Positions 45,520-56,087 of a DNA stretch of 64,000 bases are shown here, piece by piece (position 1 is the first letter of the stretch; every line of letters starts with the position of its first letter). The position numbers were made by a program, and so were the translations under genes. Location: contig JANQRQ010000011.1 in the NCBI GenBank assembly GCA_028284485.1, forward strand, positions 62,001-126,000, given 5' to 3'. The notes under the pieces are model-generated. The model had not been told where the DNA came from. It saw nothing but the letters and a program-made list of their open reading frames with translations, and made no database searches. This stretch comes from Planctomycetaceae bacterium. Its GTDB lineage: Bacteria; Planctomycetota; Planctomycetia; Planctomycetales; Planctomycetaceae.

Positions 45520-46329
45520 TCATCTTCGAAGACCCGACTGCCAAACCTTCGCAGCACTCGGTGCCCTTGCAACTCCGCTCGATTGCGAGTTCTGGCGACT
45601 GGATGGGCGACCGGCTGAACTTACGGGGCTGCTGCGATGACTTGATGCCGAACGATCCCTCGAAGGAACTGTCGTCCACGAGTCGTACCCGGTTGTGGCG
45701 GCATTTGCCTGGGTGCTGGCTTGGCGGGGCGCGGAGTTTCGTGCGACGTTGTTTTTGCTTTGGCTAACCGGAGCACTTTGAGTCGGCAAGGCGGCAGTTG
45801 CTTGTCGCGAGACAATATTCCAATCGGCCGCCAGTGATGAACAGGGATCACATACCGGAGCTTGCGCGATAACTGGTGTGGCGACAGGGACATGTCGCAC
45901 AGTTTGGACCGGGACCACCTGAGTCGAGACTTGTGGCACGCGTGTCGTCACCTGGTAAGGCACATTGCGGTAAGACGTTCGATTCTGAATCTGCGTCTGG
46001 GCGACCTGCTTCTTGACCAACTTGGGTACCCAAACCGTTTGGTAACTTCCTTCGTCGACGGTGACCTCGCGGTACGTGGTTACCGGGACCTTCTGCACGC
46101 AAGCTTCTTGCCGATATCGTGTTTCGGTGACATCGCGGTAGGTCGTCACCTGCTGCTGACGGTACTGCGTTTCGACAACGGGTTGCATTGTCACGCATTG
46201 CGCCTGGGGTTGCAGGCAGGGGTTGCAATGAACGGTGCCGACTTGCGTTAGAACCTGAGCATCGGCATGGATCGGGGCGGCGGTTCCAATTGCCAGCAAG
46301 GCGACGGTAGTCTGCAAAATCCTTATCAT
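45520..46329 (-). CDS. Secreted Thr/Gln/Val-rich repeat protein, planctomycete type
   Basis: 269 residues from MIRILQTTVALLAIGT, with GGAAGGG about 9 nt upstream; a longer ATG start exists but breaks the signal peptide. Signal peptide followed by repeated short units of the form TxYRxVTxTxYRQE, VPVTTYREVTVDEGSYQ, NVPYQVTTRVPQ. Such Tyr/Thr/Val repeats are common in exported proteins of planctomycetes and resemble, in miniature, their YTV-type proteins. Residues ~190-269 are Ser/Arg/Gln-rich and low complexity. It has a CNPCLQPQAQC cluster after the signal. Probably cell-envelope structural; function unknown. Confidence 0.8.
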   Translation of the reverse strand: MIRILQTTVALLAIGTAAPIHADAQVLTQVGTVHCNPCLQPQAQCVTMQPVVETQYRQQQVTTYRDVTETRYRQEACVQKVPVTTYREVTVDEGSYQTVWVPKLVKKQVAQTQIQNRTSYRNVPYQVTTRVPQVSTQVVPVQTVRHVPVATPVIAQAPVCDPCSSLAADWNIVSRQATAALPTQSAPVSQSKNNVARNSAPRQASTQANAATTGYDSWTTVPSRDRSASSHRSSPVSSAGRPSSRQNSQSSGVARAPSAAKVWQSGLRR

Positions 46330-46886
46330 TACATTCAACCCTTCCAGCCTGCAAAACCAGTCAGAGTTTCCAATCGTCGCGCGATCAATTGCAGGCAATA
46401 TCGCCAGACGAAAATGTTTGACAATCCGATGCAAGCCAGCCGTTTGTGCGTCGCAATCAAACGGTGGAGGAGCCGGTCAAACGATCCTCGCAATCGATAT
46501 CGGCAATGGCTAGAAATTGCCGTCATTCCGATTTGTCGTCGCCGTCAGAATTCGAAATCAGCCAGTGCCTAATCAGCATATTCCGTGAGAGACGACGATC
46601 GATATTGTCGTTCATCTTCACTTGTTTGTTTCACTTCAACACCGATCGCTTGCGGTTCGGGGCACTCGGGGTGAGAATGCTGATTCTACGGCGTGTTCGG
46701 CTGGTTGGTAATCGCGCCAATCGCGGTTTAGACGACGAATGGCCTTCTCTTGTCAACCAGCCCTGGCACCAAAGAGGAATAAAGAAACGGTCTTGGCATC
46801 TGTGTGGCGAGTTTGACGACCGTTAGTCCCAACTCCCGATCTGATTGCGGGGGTGGTTCCACGAGTTTTGAGAAAGCAGAGATTAA
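46330..46886. other. 557-bp divergent intergenic region, no gene seen
   Basis: Promoters for the secreted repeat protein and the Dabb gene are expected here. Open frames on both strands are short and without motifs. Confidence 0.35.
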
Positions 46887-47213
46887 ATGAGTGAAAACCA
46901 ATCGTCCCCTTTGGCCCATAACGTTTATTTCACGCTGAAAGAAGATTCGCCTGATGCACGAGCTCATCTGATTTCCGAGTGCAAGAAGTATCTCAACGAT
47001 CACCCCGGGATCGACTTTTTCGCGGTGGGGGCACTTGTCGATGATTTATCGCGGCCCGTCAACGTTCGCGATTTTCAAATTGGTTTGCACATCGTCTTCG
47101 ACAGTCGCCAGGCGCACGACGACTATCAGGTGTCCGAAAAGCACGTTCAGTTCATCGAAAGTAACAAAGAGAGTTGGCAGCAGGTGCGCGTCTTTGACAC
47201 GAATCTTTGTTAA
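46887..47213 (+). CDS. Dabb (stress-responsive alpha/beta-barrel) domain protein
   Basis: 108 residues. LAHNVYFTLKEDSPDARAHLISECKKYL and LHIVFDSRQAHDDYQVSEKHVQFIE match the dimeric alpha/beta barrel (Dabb) domain. Small cytoplasmic dimer of unknown activity. Convergent with the kinase gene, 17 bp apart. Confidence 0.85.
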   Translation: MSENQSSPLAHNVYFTLKEDSPDARAHLISECKKYLNDHPGIDFFAVGALVDDLSRPVNVRDFQIGLHIVFDSRQAHDDYQVSEKHVQFIESNKESWQQVRVFDTNLC

Positions 47214-47230
47214 CGCGACTCAGGCGTTGC

Positions 47231-49897
47231 TCAATTCGGACCGAAGCGGGCGGGCGCTTGGGAGACGGCAGCTTCCGATGCGAGAGAATTCATACGCGAC
47301 TGCAAGTAGGGAAAAAGTTCTTCTGCGGTAATATGCAGGTCGCGGTCTTCGTCGGCGCGACCGCTATAGGCGTCGATGATGGCTCGTGCAAAAAGCCCGA
47401 CTCGCTCATCGGGAAGGCGTTGGCCGCGCTGATTCCTTTGGCTATTACCGATCGCGACGGTCGTTTTCAGCGATGTCGCAACGGATTGTAACATGTCCTC
47501 TGCCGAGGGCTGTCGGTCCAAATCCTGACCGGACCCCGAATGATTGCAGTCGAAGAGGAATGTCTTTGTGTTCGACGAGCATTGTTCGAGTTGTTCGACG
47601 AACCATTCAAGCGGGATGCCGGACTGTTCCATTTGATCCCAATTAAAGTCGCTGGCCGCCAGATAGACTCGGCCTTGAGAATCGGCATAGCCTTGCGTGC
47701 AAACGTAAACAACCAATTCGGTTTGGCTGCGTACTTGATCGAGCATGTCGGTGAATTGCTGCGTGACCGTTGATTTGTCCCCATCGATCAGGACCAGCAT
47801 GCGTTCGTTCTTGCAGGCGTATCGGTCTTCGAGAATTCCCGCGAAATCATTGACGTTGCGGGTGGCATAGGGAACGGGGCTCAGAAAACGATCTTGGAAT
47901 GTCTGGTTTCCAATAACGATTGACCAACGATCATTGCGTTCGGGTCGGTTGGCATTAACGCCCGCTGCCAGGTAGGAATCGCCATTCGAGCGGCTATAGG
48001 AAACATCGACGTTGTCGAATCGCCGCAGATCTTGTAACTCGACCTTGATATTGTTAATTCGAATATCGGTCAAAGGTGTTGCCGACATCGAAAGGCGTTG
48101 GCCATCCGGAGTCGAAACCACAAACATTTCGTTGGCTACTTGGACTTCATCAAGAACGCCGGACGTATTGATTTGGTCACGTGTGACCGTAATTTCTCGG
48201 ATTTCCGTGTCGTAAAAAATTACAAGTCTGTCACCTAACGCCAGATCGTCCACTGGAATCTCTTCGATGTTGCCGTCCGCCATGTTTCGCAGTTGCACAC
48301 GGCAATCTTCGGCGATCTTTAATGTCGTGGCTTCGGCGTCGTCGCTGAGCCCGTAACCCAAAGTGAGTTCATTCTCCGAGACATTCAGGCTCTCGAGAAA
48401 GCCGGTCATTTCCGTCATGCGCCGAATGCGCAGTTCGGTGATGGCGCGCTTCGAACCGCCTGGTGCCTCGACATGCTGTACTTCGACGTCGTCACCCGGT
48501 TCGACTTCGCGTAGTTCGAGTGTTTGCACTCCGTTGAGAACTAGTTTCGCCTGTTCAGGTACGGAAAGGGGGACATCGTCACGCGATTCACCCTCGTCGA
48601 TAGCAATCACAACTTGACGATCGGGAAGGTTGATTTCGCGCACTCGTCCGGAGGAGACAACCGGTCGGGATGCGGTAATTGTAATCGTCGCCTCACCCGC
48701 TTCGTTGAGTGATTTCTCAATTTCGAGGCGATCTCCGGGCAACAATTCCTGGACTAAGATGTTCTTGTCTTCATTCGTCAGGAAGATCCGTGGTCGGTCA
48801 CCGACATCGAGAATGTCCGGGATTCCGTCCTGAAGATCTTCAATTCGGATCTGATTGCGATCAGCATAGACGTCGGTTACGACCGCCAGGATCGTCGACT
48901 CTGCGTCATCGGGTGCGACGGAATCTCCACTCGGCAAGAACAGGGCGATTGCCGACAGAAGCAACGACGCGCAAAACGCAGATATCGCAATCATTCGCCG
49001 TTTTTTATCTTCGGGCGCAGCGGACTCGGTATCGTCCGATTTGGAAGCCTCTGGTTTCGATGGCGACTGGGCAGCTTTTTGATCAACTTTGAGATCGACT
49101 AATGCCTCGTCGGCCGCTCGGTATCGTTTGGACTGATCCTTTTCCGTCAGCGTTTCGATAACGTGTGCCAAGTCTTCGGGGACGCCTTGCAAAACCCGCG
49201 CAATTCGAGGGAGCTTACGGTCCGGTGCGGCTTGCCACATCATCCAAGCGACTTGTTGATTCCTACCGAATGCGCTTAAGCCCGGGAAAAGCGTCTCGAA
49301 GTTATCCCCGCACATCAGTTCGTAACTCGAGAATCCCAGGGAATACAAGTCGCTGGCAGGACCAACGTCGCCGAATTCGTCCGAAACGACTTCGGGAGCC
49401 ATATACTTCGTCGTCCCTTTCAGCAAGCTCCCTTCGTCGTCGCTCACTCGTCGTGCTAAGCCAAAATCCCCAATTTTGATCCGTCGTCGGGCGTCGATCA
49501 TCAAGTTTGTCGGCTTAATGTCGCCGTGGACGATCCCGCGGGCATGCAGGTACTTGAGCGCGCGCAGGCAGTGGGCGACGGTGGTGCGAAGCGAACGCAA
49601 GTCCATCGGGCGACCGTCCATTCGCTCGCTGAGGTTCGCTTGCATGAGCTCTGTCACCAGCCAGCCGCGGTCACGGACGATATCGTAAACCGTGATGATA
49701 TTCGGGTGTTGAAACGATGCCAGAAGCTGAGCCTCTTCCCAGTAGCGTTCGAGCTGAGCGGGATCGGCCAAGTATTGTTCGTGGATTTGTTTAATCGCCA
49801 CTTCACGTTTGAGCTCGTTGTCCCGTGCGCGGTACACGGTTGCAAACGCACCCGTGCCTAACTTTTCCAACATTTCGTACCGCGAACTCGGCTTCAC
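47231..49897 (-). CDS. Ser/Thr protein kinase fused to a caspase-like (pseudo-protease) domain
   Basis: 888 residues from a GTG with AGGAGCGGAAC upstream. Kinase domain ~7-265: GTGAFATV, Lys36, HGDIKPTN (124-131), DFG (144-146), APE. TM segment 302-322. Then four ~75-residue beta-rich units (335-650) of an OB/DUF5666-like pattern (ILAVVTDVYADRNQIRIEDL, FLESLNVSENELTLGYG). Residues ~657-880 follow the caspase/metacaspase fold: WSIVIGNQTFQD, then YVCTQG where active enzymes have SGHG, and FDCNHSG where they have DxCHSG. So the catalytic His is Gln735 and the catalytic Cys is Asn785: probably an inactive scaffold. It lies downstream of the Tad locus and an FHA gene, suggesting phospho-signalling at the envelope. 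Confidence 0.9.
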   Translation of the reverse strand: MKPSSRYEMLEKLGTGAFATVYRARDNELKREVAIKQIHEQYLADPAQLERYWEEAQLLASFQHPNIITVYDIVRDRGWLVTELMQANLSERMDGRPMDLRSLRTTVAHCLRALKYLHARGIVHGDIKPTNLMIDARRRIKIGDFGLARRVSDDEGSLLKGTTKYMAPEVVSDEFGDVGPASDLYSLGFSSYELMCGDNFETLFPGLSAFGRNQQVAWMMWQAAPDRKLPRIARVLQGVPEDLAHVIETLTEKDQSKRYRAADEALVDLKVDQKAAQSPSKPEASKSDDTESAAPEDKKRRMIAISAFCASLLLSAIALFLPSGDSVAPDDAESTILAVVTDVYADRNQIRIEDLQDGIPDILDVGDRPRIFLTNEDKNILVQELLPGDRLEIEKSLNEAGEATITITASRPVVSSGRVREINLPDRQVVIAIDEGESRDDVPLSVPEQAKLVLNGVQTLELREVEPGDDVEVQHVEAPGGSKRAITELRIRRMTEMTGFLESLNVSENELTLGYGLSDDAEATTLKIAEDCRVQLRNMADGNIEEIPVDDLALGDRLVIFYDTEIREITVTRDQINTSGVLDEVQVANEMFVVSTPDGQRLSMSATPLTDIRINNIKVELQDLRRFDNVDVSYSRSNGDSYLAAGVNANRPERNDRWSIVIGNQTFQDRFLSPVPYATRNVNDFAGILEDRYACKNERMLVLIDGDKSTVTQQFTDMLDQVRSQTELVVYVCTQGYADSQGRVYLAASDFNWDQMEQSGIPLEWFVEQLEQCSSNTKTFLFDCNHSGSGQDLDRQPSAEDMLQSVATSLKTTVAIGNSQRNQRGQRLPDERVGLFARAIIDAYSGRADEDRDLHITAEELFPYLQSRMNSLASEAAVSQAPARFGPN

Positions 49898-50149
49898 GTT
49901 CCGCTCCTGGTGTCGGTGTCATTCTGTCGCATGCTGCATTTTGATTCGCAGCGGGGCCGCATCTGCTCTCCTACTATTATGGCGAGCAATCTGCCCTGAC
50001 AAAAGTGCTGGCTTTGGGGATTATTGTGCTCACTTGCCATCGATGCTGCACCCTAAAACCCTCTCCGAGCTACAACAATCGACCGATTGGGATATTCCGG
50101 CAGGCGGAGAGGGATTGTACTCGATTTTCAGAAGCAACAGGTTGCCGCC

Positions 50150-50254
50150 CTGTAGCGTATGACGCTGACTTGAGGCCGCGACAATCGAGTTGTGCTCTTT
50201 GATAGCTGGCTCAACTGAGCCAGAAACATCCACATGGAATCGTCAACCACCCTA
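50150..50254 (-). repeat. Dispersed ~105-bp 3'-UTR repeat, copy 9
   Basis: Begins with the TAG stop codon of the FHA membrane gene (50252-50254) and reads leftward to CTACAG. The first part is diverged (GGTGGTTGAC for AGCGGTTTAC). The last hairpin is CAGCGTCATACGCTA. Confidence 0.82.
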
Positions 50255-51166
50255 GCGACTCAACAAAAGACCGATCAACTGTTTGAGCTTTTCATCGTCT
50301 TCGGGAGATCCCGTAATTCCCGTGTGCGGATTGATGTCCTCGGAATTGAGGATCCGGAGAACTGCCAGATAAGCATCCCGCTCCCCGGAATAGTCGCCCC
50401 GTGTGGCGTCACGCCGGGCATCACGCAGAAGTTGTTGATAGGGCAACAATTCGTCGGAATCAGAACCGTAAAACCGAACGATTTCGATTCGGGCCTGTGA
50501 TCGATCCACAGGCGACGTCGTCGGACTCTCTAAGAAGAGTAACAATAAGCTACTTGCGAAACTGATCCCCAGGACGACATATAAGATAACCGCGCTTGAA
50601 CCTTCGGACCGTTTTTCGACCGGTTTGCGAATCGAAGGTTCGATCAGGGATAGCTCGGGAAGTTCCCCGTCTTCACCGAGTTGAACGGTCGATTCTCCCG
50701 ACGTATTCGTGATGAATTTCGCGACCTCACGAGTTGACTTACCGCCCGGACGTCGCCGACTTCGTTTCTTTCCTTTTCGGGGTGCCGGTGGCCTTTCCGT
50801 CTCTTTTCCGTTCGGTTGTTCGCCCGTATCGATCTGAACCGGGGCCGACGACTGATTGGCTTCGCCTTGATGGAACTCGAATGCCGTCCGTTTTCCCAGT
50901 CGAACCGTTCCACGGGATGGCAGCCAGACCCATCGTTCGGCAGGGATGACGCTACCATCGATTTCCACCGTCGACTCGATCGATGTGTAAATGGCGTAGC
51001 GGTCGTTGCGGCGCACGATACTGGCCTGCCGATCGGCGAGCACCGTGTCTTCAAGAACGATTTGATTATCCGCGCTGCGGCCAATGTGTACCAGATCGTC
51101 GGCAAGTTCAAACTCCTTGCCACGATCGGGGCCGGTTGTAAAGGTGATTTTTGCAGTCTCGGACAT
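50252..51166 (-). CDS. FHA-domain membrane protein
   Basis: 304 residues from MSETAKITFTTG; a GTG 13 codons upstream is an alternative, and neither has a strong ribosome binding site. FHA domain 1-100 (LVHIGRSADNQIVLEDTVLADRQASIV). Then a Lys/Arg-rich linker (RKGKKRSRRRPGGKS), a TM segment (~200-220, VILYVVLGISFASSLLLLFL) and a short external helical domain. Last gene of the Tad run; could read phosphothreonine made by the neighbouring kinase. Its stop is supplied by repeat copy 9. Confidence 0.82.
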   Translation of the reverse strand: MSETAKITFTTGPDRGKEFELADDLVHIGRSADNQIVLEDTVLADRQASIVRRNDRYAIYTSIESTVEIDGSVIPAERWVWLPSRGTVRLGKRTAFEFHQGEANQSSAPVQIDTGEQPNGKETERPPAPRKGKKRSRRRPGGKSTREVAKFITNTSGESTVQLGEDGELPELSLIEPSIRKPVEKRSEGSSAVILYVVLGISFASSLLLLFLESPTTSPVDRSQARIEIVRFYGSDSDELLPYQQLLRDARRDATRGDYSGERDAYLAVLRILNSEDINPHTGITGSPEDDEKLKQLIGLLLSR

Positions 51167-51296
51167 AGAAACAGCGCCCGCGTTACATATTGCAGTCTGC
51201 GACACTCGAATCGAATCGATCCCACTTTGAAATCAGGGGTCGACCGGGTTGTTGGTTTCTTAACATCATTCGCCAGTATGTTCTCAAGACGCTGGG

Positions 51297-52250
51297 TTAC
51301 GACAGAAAATCTTCATAAACAAAGCTAATGACAAACGGTCCCAGGATGATCAACACGGTCGAGGCCATTACCAAAATGGCCGGCAACAGCATTTTTACGC
51401 CGGCTTCACCCGCGATGGTTTCGGCCCGCTGTGTGCGTTTGACCCGCAAAACGTCGGCTTGCGTACGGAACAGTCGGGCCAACGGTGTTCCCAGGTTTTC
51501 CCCCTGTACAATCGAGCCGATAATACTCGTGATTTCATCATCCTGTAATCGATCGCGCATACCTTCCAGAGCCGCAGTGCGGCTTTTTCCCATGCTGATT
51601 TCTCCGAGCACGCGACCGAATTCGGCACCTACGGGGTGATCGCGAAACTCCTCGACGGCTTCTTGCAGCGCCTGAATAAAAGTCGACCCCGCTTCCATCA
51701 GAAGTGTGAGAAGGTCGAGAAGAAACGGCATGCGGCGTTTGATTTCAAACAGACGGCGTTCCGCCTGGCGAGACAGCCCGAGCCGTAGGCCGTAAACCGT
51801 CAAAACCGTTGCCAAAACGGCAATGAGAATCCCGGCTGGGCCCATCATGTCCAGCCCGATGTACAAGTAAAATGGTGAGGCGAAGATCGCCATTAACTCA
51901 AACCGGGCCAAGTATTCCGGCGCCGTCCAGAATCTCGGTAGGCCGGCCGCGTGAATCTCCTGTTCGATTTTGGGGAGTTCATCGGCGAACAATCGTTCGT
52001 TCATTAAAGCCAGGGACTGAATAACCGGTTGGAACAATCGATAAAGGATACTGCGCTGACGCAGCTCGTTGATGCGGTTGACGTCGTATCGCCACTCGTT
52101 ATCTTGCTCTAAATCCTCGGTATGCAGCGCGTTGACGAGCGTCAGTATCAACAGGGCCATTCCCCCGCCGACGCAGAAGCTTGCCAGAATCGGAAGCCAA
52201 AGCTCCACTGAGGAACTATTAGGCGGCGTTTGAGCAAGAATCGGAATCAT
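51297..52250 (-). CDS. tadC: Tad pilus inner-membrane platform protein TadC
   Basis: 317 residues from MIPILAQTPP; a TTG 26 codons upstream is less likely. Type II secretion system F domain: MPFLLDLLTLLMEAGSTFIQALQEA and IVQGENLGTPLARLFRTQADVLRVKRTQRAE. Membrane segments near residue 20, ~140-170 and at the C-terminus (LLPAILVMASTVLIILGPFVI). Forms the platform with TadB above the TadA ATPase. Confidence 0.93.
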   Translation of the reverse strand: MIPILAQTPPNSSSVELWLPILASFCVGGGMALLILTLVNALHTEDLEQDNEWRYDVNRINELRQRSILYRLFQPVIQSLALMNERLFADELPKIEQEIHAAGLPRFWTAPEYLARFELMAIFASPFYLYIGLDMMGPAGILIAVLATVLTVYGLRLGLSRQAERRLFEIKRRMPFLLDLLTLLMEAGSTFIQALQEAVEEFRDHPVGAEFGRVLGEISMGKSRTAALEGMRDRLQDDEITSIIGSIVQGENLGTPLARLFRTQADVLRVKRTQRAETIAGEAGVKMLLPAILVMASTVLIILGPFVISFVYEDFLS

Positions 52251-52340
52251 CAAGATTGTCTCAGAAGAGTCGAGGAACGAATTCGCATTGTTCCGGAATC
52301 GAAAGGAATGTTTCTTCGGTGGTGGCAAGTCCTGTATTCA

Positions 52341-53186
52341 TCAAATCAACGGATTCAGAATCTTTCGGGCCCATAGATAGGCCACCAAATTGAGTATCAA
52401 CGAAATCCCCAAAATGATCTGGCCGAGGACCTCTGTAAAGAGCCGCTCGGTATTTACCGGGTCAATTAAGAAGTAATACATCATCAAGATCGCGAAGGGT
52501 GCCAAAGCCATATAAAAAGCCGACGACCGGGCCTGGGCCGTTTCCGATTGGATTTTGCGTTCTAGTCGCTGCAATTCGCGGACCGAATGTGCGATTCGTT
52601 CGACGGTTTCGTTGAGGCGTCCGCCGCTTTCTCGACTGGCTTCCATTGCGGCGGCAAATAGAGCGAAATTCTCACTGCGTAACCGCACTTTTGCTTCGAT
52701 AAGGCAGCGATCGAGCGGCTTGCCCAATTGATATTCTCCCACGATTTGCTGGAATTCCTGACAAATGGGTGGCGGACTTTGTTGTGCGAGAATCTCCAAG
52801 GCCTGCCCTAAAGACAGGCCCGCTTTAATCGCATTGGACAGCGACACCATCGCGTCGGCCAGTTGATCTTCAATCTGCAGTCGTCGATTCTCTGCCAATT
52901 GACGAACGCGGTACCAGGGCAAGCAAACGAGCAACATCGCCACGAGGACGCCTAAGATTGGTGCGCGTCCTACGACGGCAATCAGCAAAAGTACGATCGC
53001 AACAGCGACCAGCCAAGCGACGAGGTATTTGCGTAAGTTTTTTGTACCGACGCGCAATCGGCGTAGCTTGTCGCGGAGGTCGGTTTCCACAAAACCGAAC
53101 GCTTCGGCAAGGTAATCGGAGGCGGCGTAGGACATGAGACCCGCCGCACAACCGGTTAGGGATATTCCCAGGACATATTCGAACAT
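52341..53186 (-). CDS. tadB: Tad pilus inner-membrane platform protein TadB
   Basis: 281 residues. T2SSF domain: [25 protein letters not shown] and the second half [26 protein letters not shown]. Paired membrane helices near 65-100 and C-terminal 225-275. Follows tadA by 17 bp and precedes tadC. Confidence 0.93.
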   Translation of the reverse strand: MFEYVLGISLTGCAAGLMSYAASDYLAEAFGFVETDLRDKLRRLRVGTKNLRKYLVAWLVAVAIVLLLIAVVGRAPILGVLVAMLLVCLPWYRVRQLAENRRLQIEDQLADAMVSLSNAIKAGLSLGQALEILAQQSPPPICQEFQQIVGEYQLGKPLDRCLIEAKVRLRSENFALFAAAMEASRESGGRLNETVERIAHSVRELQRLERKIQSETAQARSSAFYMALAPFAILMMYYFLIDPVNTERLFTEVLGQIILGISLILNLVAYLWARKILNPLI

Positions 53187-53203
53187 TTGTTGGAGTTTTT
53201 CGC

Positions 53204-55084
53204 TCAGCCGTATAAGAACTCGAGCTTCAGCAGTTTTTTCTCGGTCAAGGAATCAATAAATGTCGGTAAGTACCCGGTCGGCAACAGCGTGTTTCCCCCG
53301 CGGAGGTTGAACAAATCCGTCACGATGACTTCACCCCGCTCCTGGTTGAAACCTGCCACTTCCGAGATTTGCGTGACCATCCGTTTTCCGCCGGGCATCC
53401 GGCTGATTTGCACGACGATATCCAGCGCGGAAGAGATTTGTCGCTGGATGGAAACCACGGGCAAATCGACAGCCATCAAAACGAGGACCTCCAGTCGTTT
53501 TAAGACGTCGTCGGTATTGTTAGCGTGCACGGTCGTCATCGACCCGTCATGCCCCGTATTCATTGCCTGCAGCATATCGAGTGCTTCGGCGCCGCGACAT
53601 TCGCCGACGATGATTCGATCGGGGCGCATACGCAGGGCGTTCTTGACAAGATCGCGAATGGTATATTCGCCGGCACCCTCGACGTTCGGTGGTTTGCTTT
53701 CCAAGGGAACGACGTGATCTTGGTGCAACTGCAGTTCGGTCGTATCTTCGATCGTGACGATGCGTTCCTTCGGTGGGACAAATCCGGAAAGGACGTTCAG
53801 CATCGTTGTTTTGCCCGTGCCCGTTCCACCACTGACCAGGACATTTCGGCGGTCGACGACGCAAGCCCGCAGAAACATGGCGGCAGCAGAACTGATGCTG
53901 CCGTTTTCGATAAGGTCCTCCATGGAAAAGCGGTGGACCGGGAATTTGCGGATCGTCAGGCAAGGCCCGCGGACTGCCAGCGGCGGGATGATCGCGTTAA
54001 CTCTCGATCCGTCTGGTAATCGAGCGTCGACAAGTGGTTGGCTTTTGTCGATTCGGCGGCCGACCTGGGCGACAATGCGTTCGATGATCGACTCGGTCAC
54101 TTTGTCGGAAATAAAGCGTCGTCCGGAGAGTTCCACGACGCCATCGCGCTCGACGAAGATTTGATCGCTTTTGACGACCATGATTTCCGTAATTGTCGGG
54201 GCTCGCAGTAAATCCTGCAAAGGGCCAAAACCAAAGGCCGTGTCTTTGAGGTCTTTTTTGAGGGTGCGCAGGATCAGGTACTTTTTCAATTCCTGATGCA
54301 AATGCGGGCGGACGAGCGGAAAGACCTCTTTGAACTCGGATTCGACCCGTTGTATGCGGGAGCTCAAATCGGGAAGTCGATCGAGCTTCAGCCGCTCAAA
54401 GATGAAATGCAATAGGTTGTGGAGTTCGCTCTCTCGTTCGGGAACCAATGTTGCGGGCACGTCGAATTCGTTGGCCGTCAATCGGGCGATCATGCTCAAT
54501 TGATCTTTGTCGCTTTCGAGGATCAATTGGTTGACCGTCAGGTCACGAAGCGTCAGTCCGACGACCTCTTCCAGTAAGGCTTCGTTGCTGGCATCGAATA
54601 GCATGATTTCGCGACAAACGTCTTCGATGTTCTTTTCCAACATCAAGATGCTGTCCTGGTCGCCGAGGCGGTTCGATTCTAACTCGTACAGGTCGAATCG
54701 TTCCAAAAGCTTGCGGTGCACTTTTAGTTCTAAATCCGACATGATCGACCGCAAATGGGCTTCCATTTCGGCACGGCTAATCGGTGCCGCTTCGTCGGAC
54801 TCGAAGGTCAAGGAGAAGGGCCAAATTCGAACGGTATCGCCCGCTTCGAATTCAACGGACTCGCCTCCGACGACTTCCGCATCGCCGACGAGGCAGCTAT
54901 TGAGTCCGATGTTTTCGAGATGGAGTTTTCCGTTGACCTGTTTGACAACGGCTTGATTCTTGGAGACCAACGGGCTGCGCAGCACAATCGTGTTCGAATC
55001 GTCTCGACCGATGCGCACCTCCGGTTCATCGGTTTCGACGAGCGACCGCCGGCTGTCGTGGACTCGATTAAACCAAATTCTCAT
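53204..55084 (-). CDS. tadA: FHA-TadA (CpaF-type) secretion ATPase
   Basis: 626 residues versus ~450 for CpaF: residues 1-95 are an FHA domain ([25 protein letters not shown]), followed by ~150 helical residues and then the PilT/GspE ATPase. Walker [11 protein letters not shown] (418-427), Walker B-region [16 protein letters not shown] (490-505), His box HANN. Hexameric ATPase driving pilin assembly. The FHA fusion suggests control by threonine phosphorylation. Confidence 0.95.
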   Translation of the reverse strand: MRIWFNRVHDSRRSLVETDEPEVRIGRDDSNTIVLRSPLVSKNQAVVKQVNGKLHLENIGLNSCLVGDAEVVGGESVEFEAGDTVRIWPFSLTFESDEAAPISRAEMEAHLRSIMSDLELKVHRKLLERFDLYELESNRLGDQDSILMLEKNIEDVCREIMLFDASNEALLEEVVGLTLRDLTVNQLILESDKDQLSMIARLTANEFDVPATLVPERESELHNLLHFIFERLKLDRLPDLSSRIQRVESEFKEVFPLVRPHLHQELKKYLILRTLKKDLKDTAFGFGPLQDLLRAPTITEIMVVKSDQIFVERDGVVELSGRRFISDKVTESIIERIVAQVGRRIDKSQPLVDARLPDGSRVNAIIPPLAVRGPCLTIRKFPVHRFSMEDLIENGSISSAAAMFLRACVVDRRNVLVSGGTGTGKTTMLNVLSGFVPPKERIVTIEDTTELQLHQDHVVPLESKPPNVEGAGEYTIRDLVKNALRMRPDRIIVGECRGAEALDMLQAMNTGHDGSMTTVHANNTDDVLKRLEVLVLMAVDLPVVSIQRQISSALDIVVQISRMPGGKRMVTQISEVAGFNQERGEVIVTDLFNLRGGNTLLPTGYLPTFIDSLTEKKLLKLEFLYG

Positions 55085-55174
55085 GGAAACTCAGACCTAA
55101 AGACGAATTGCACTTTCCGCACTCGAGCGGACATTCGTTTGATACCTTCTGGGCTCGTTCGATTTGAGGGAAAT

Positions 55175-55897
55175 CTATTCGATCGCGGGGTGCAATAAGA
55201 TTTGCACGCCGTTGAAATTCGTCATTTGCATCACTTCAGAAATGCGCTGGGCCTTGGGCTCCAATTGATCGTTTTCGATTTTCACGCTGATGGCAATCGT
55301 ATTTTCCGACCCGGCCGACAGCCCGGACGCGCGGTGGACTTCACTGCTGCCTTTCCGATTTCCCAATGCCAGGATGCGAAACGGTCCGATGATTTCTTCG
55401 GATCCCGTTTTTGGTGTCTGGCCAGGTCGACTGCCGGCAGTGATTCCGATCATGCTCGGTATACGAAAGGAAACTTCATCGCCTGGATTGACGTGTTGTG
55501 GGTTAAATGACCGGGCGTCAACCGGGAGCCACATGACACGCTCGTTTTCGCCGATCAGGTCGTTCAGTTCTTTGCTGGCCGGTGTTTTCAAATCCTGGTG
55601 CAGCAGGATTTCTCCACCTTGAAAGCTGCGTGTTGCCGGAAGGTCGATTAGCGTATCGAGGGCGTCCCATTTGACGGCGGTTTCGTCCAAACGACCCAGG
55701 TTGTCTTTGGGAATGTCAACCTTGACGAAATGTGCCTCTTTAAACCGATCGCCCAAGTTGATTTGCGCCTGCCTTTCGATTGCGACAAACGCTACTTTTT
55801 CTTTGTCGCGGGAAAGGCGGTGAATGTAGTACCAGTTGCAGACTGCACCAACGATACCGACGCAGGCGGCGATGACGACTCCCTGTATCCCTCTCAT
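55175..55897 (-). CDS. cpaB: Flp pilus assembly protein CpaB (RcpC)
   Basis: 240 residues. One N-terminal membrane segment, then the SAF-type domain (FVAIERQAQINLGDRFKEAHFVKVDIPKD, RSFQGGEILLHQDL, VDARSFNPQHVNPGDEVSF). Usually works with the secretin RcpA, which is missing here. Confidence 0.9.
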   Translation of the reverse strand: MRGIQGVVIAACVGIVGAVCNWYYIHRLSRDKEKVAFVAIERQAQINLGDRFKEAHFVKVDIPKDNLGRLDETAVKWDALDTLIDLPATRSFQGGEILLHQDLKTPASKELNDLIGENERVMWLPVDARSFNPQHVNPGDEVSFRIPSMIGITAGSRPGQTPKTGSEEIIGPFRILALGNRKGSSEVHRASGLSAGSENTIAISVKIENDQLEPKAQRISEVMQMTNFNGVQILLHPAIE

Positions 55898-56087
55898 AGA
55901 TGACCTTAGCGCTGAATCTGAAATTGATTGCCGAACTTAATTGCGGAACCGATCGTGCGGCGCTCCCCCTCCAATGCGTTCTCATTGGCATTCCGGATGA
56001 GACCTTTCATAGGCTGATCGATCGCTGTGCGTTCGTGTGTGATGCACATGGTTCATTATGACGAATTGACCGGCGCGCAGACGACGC

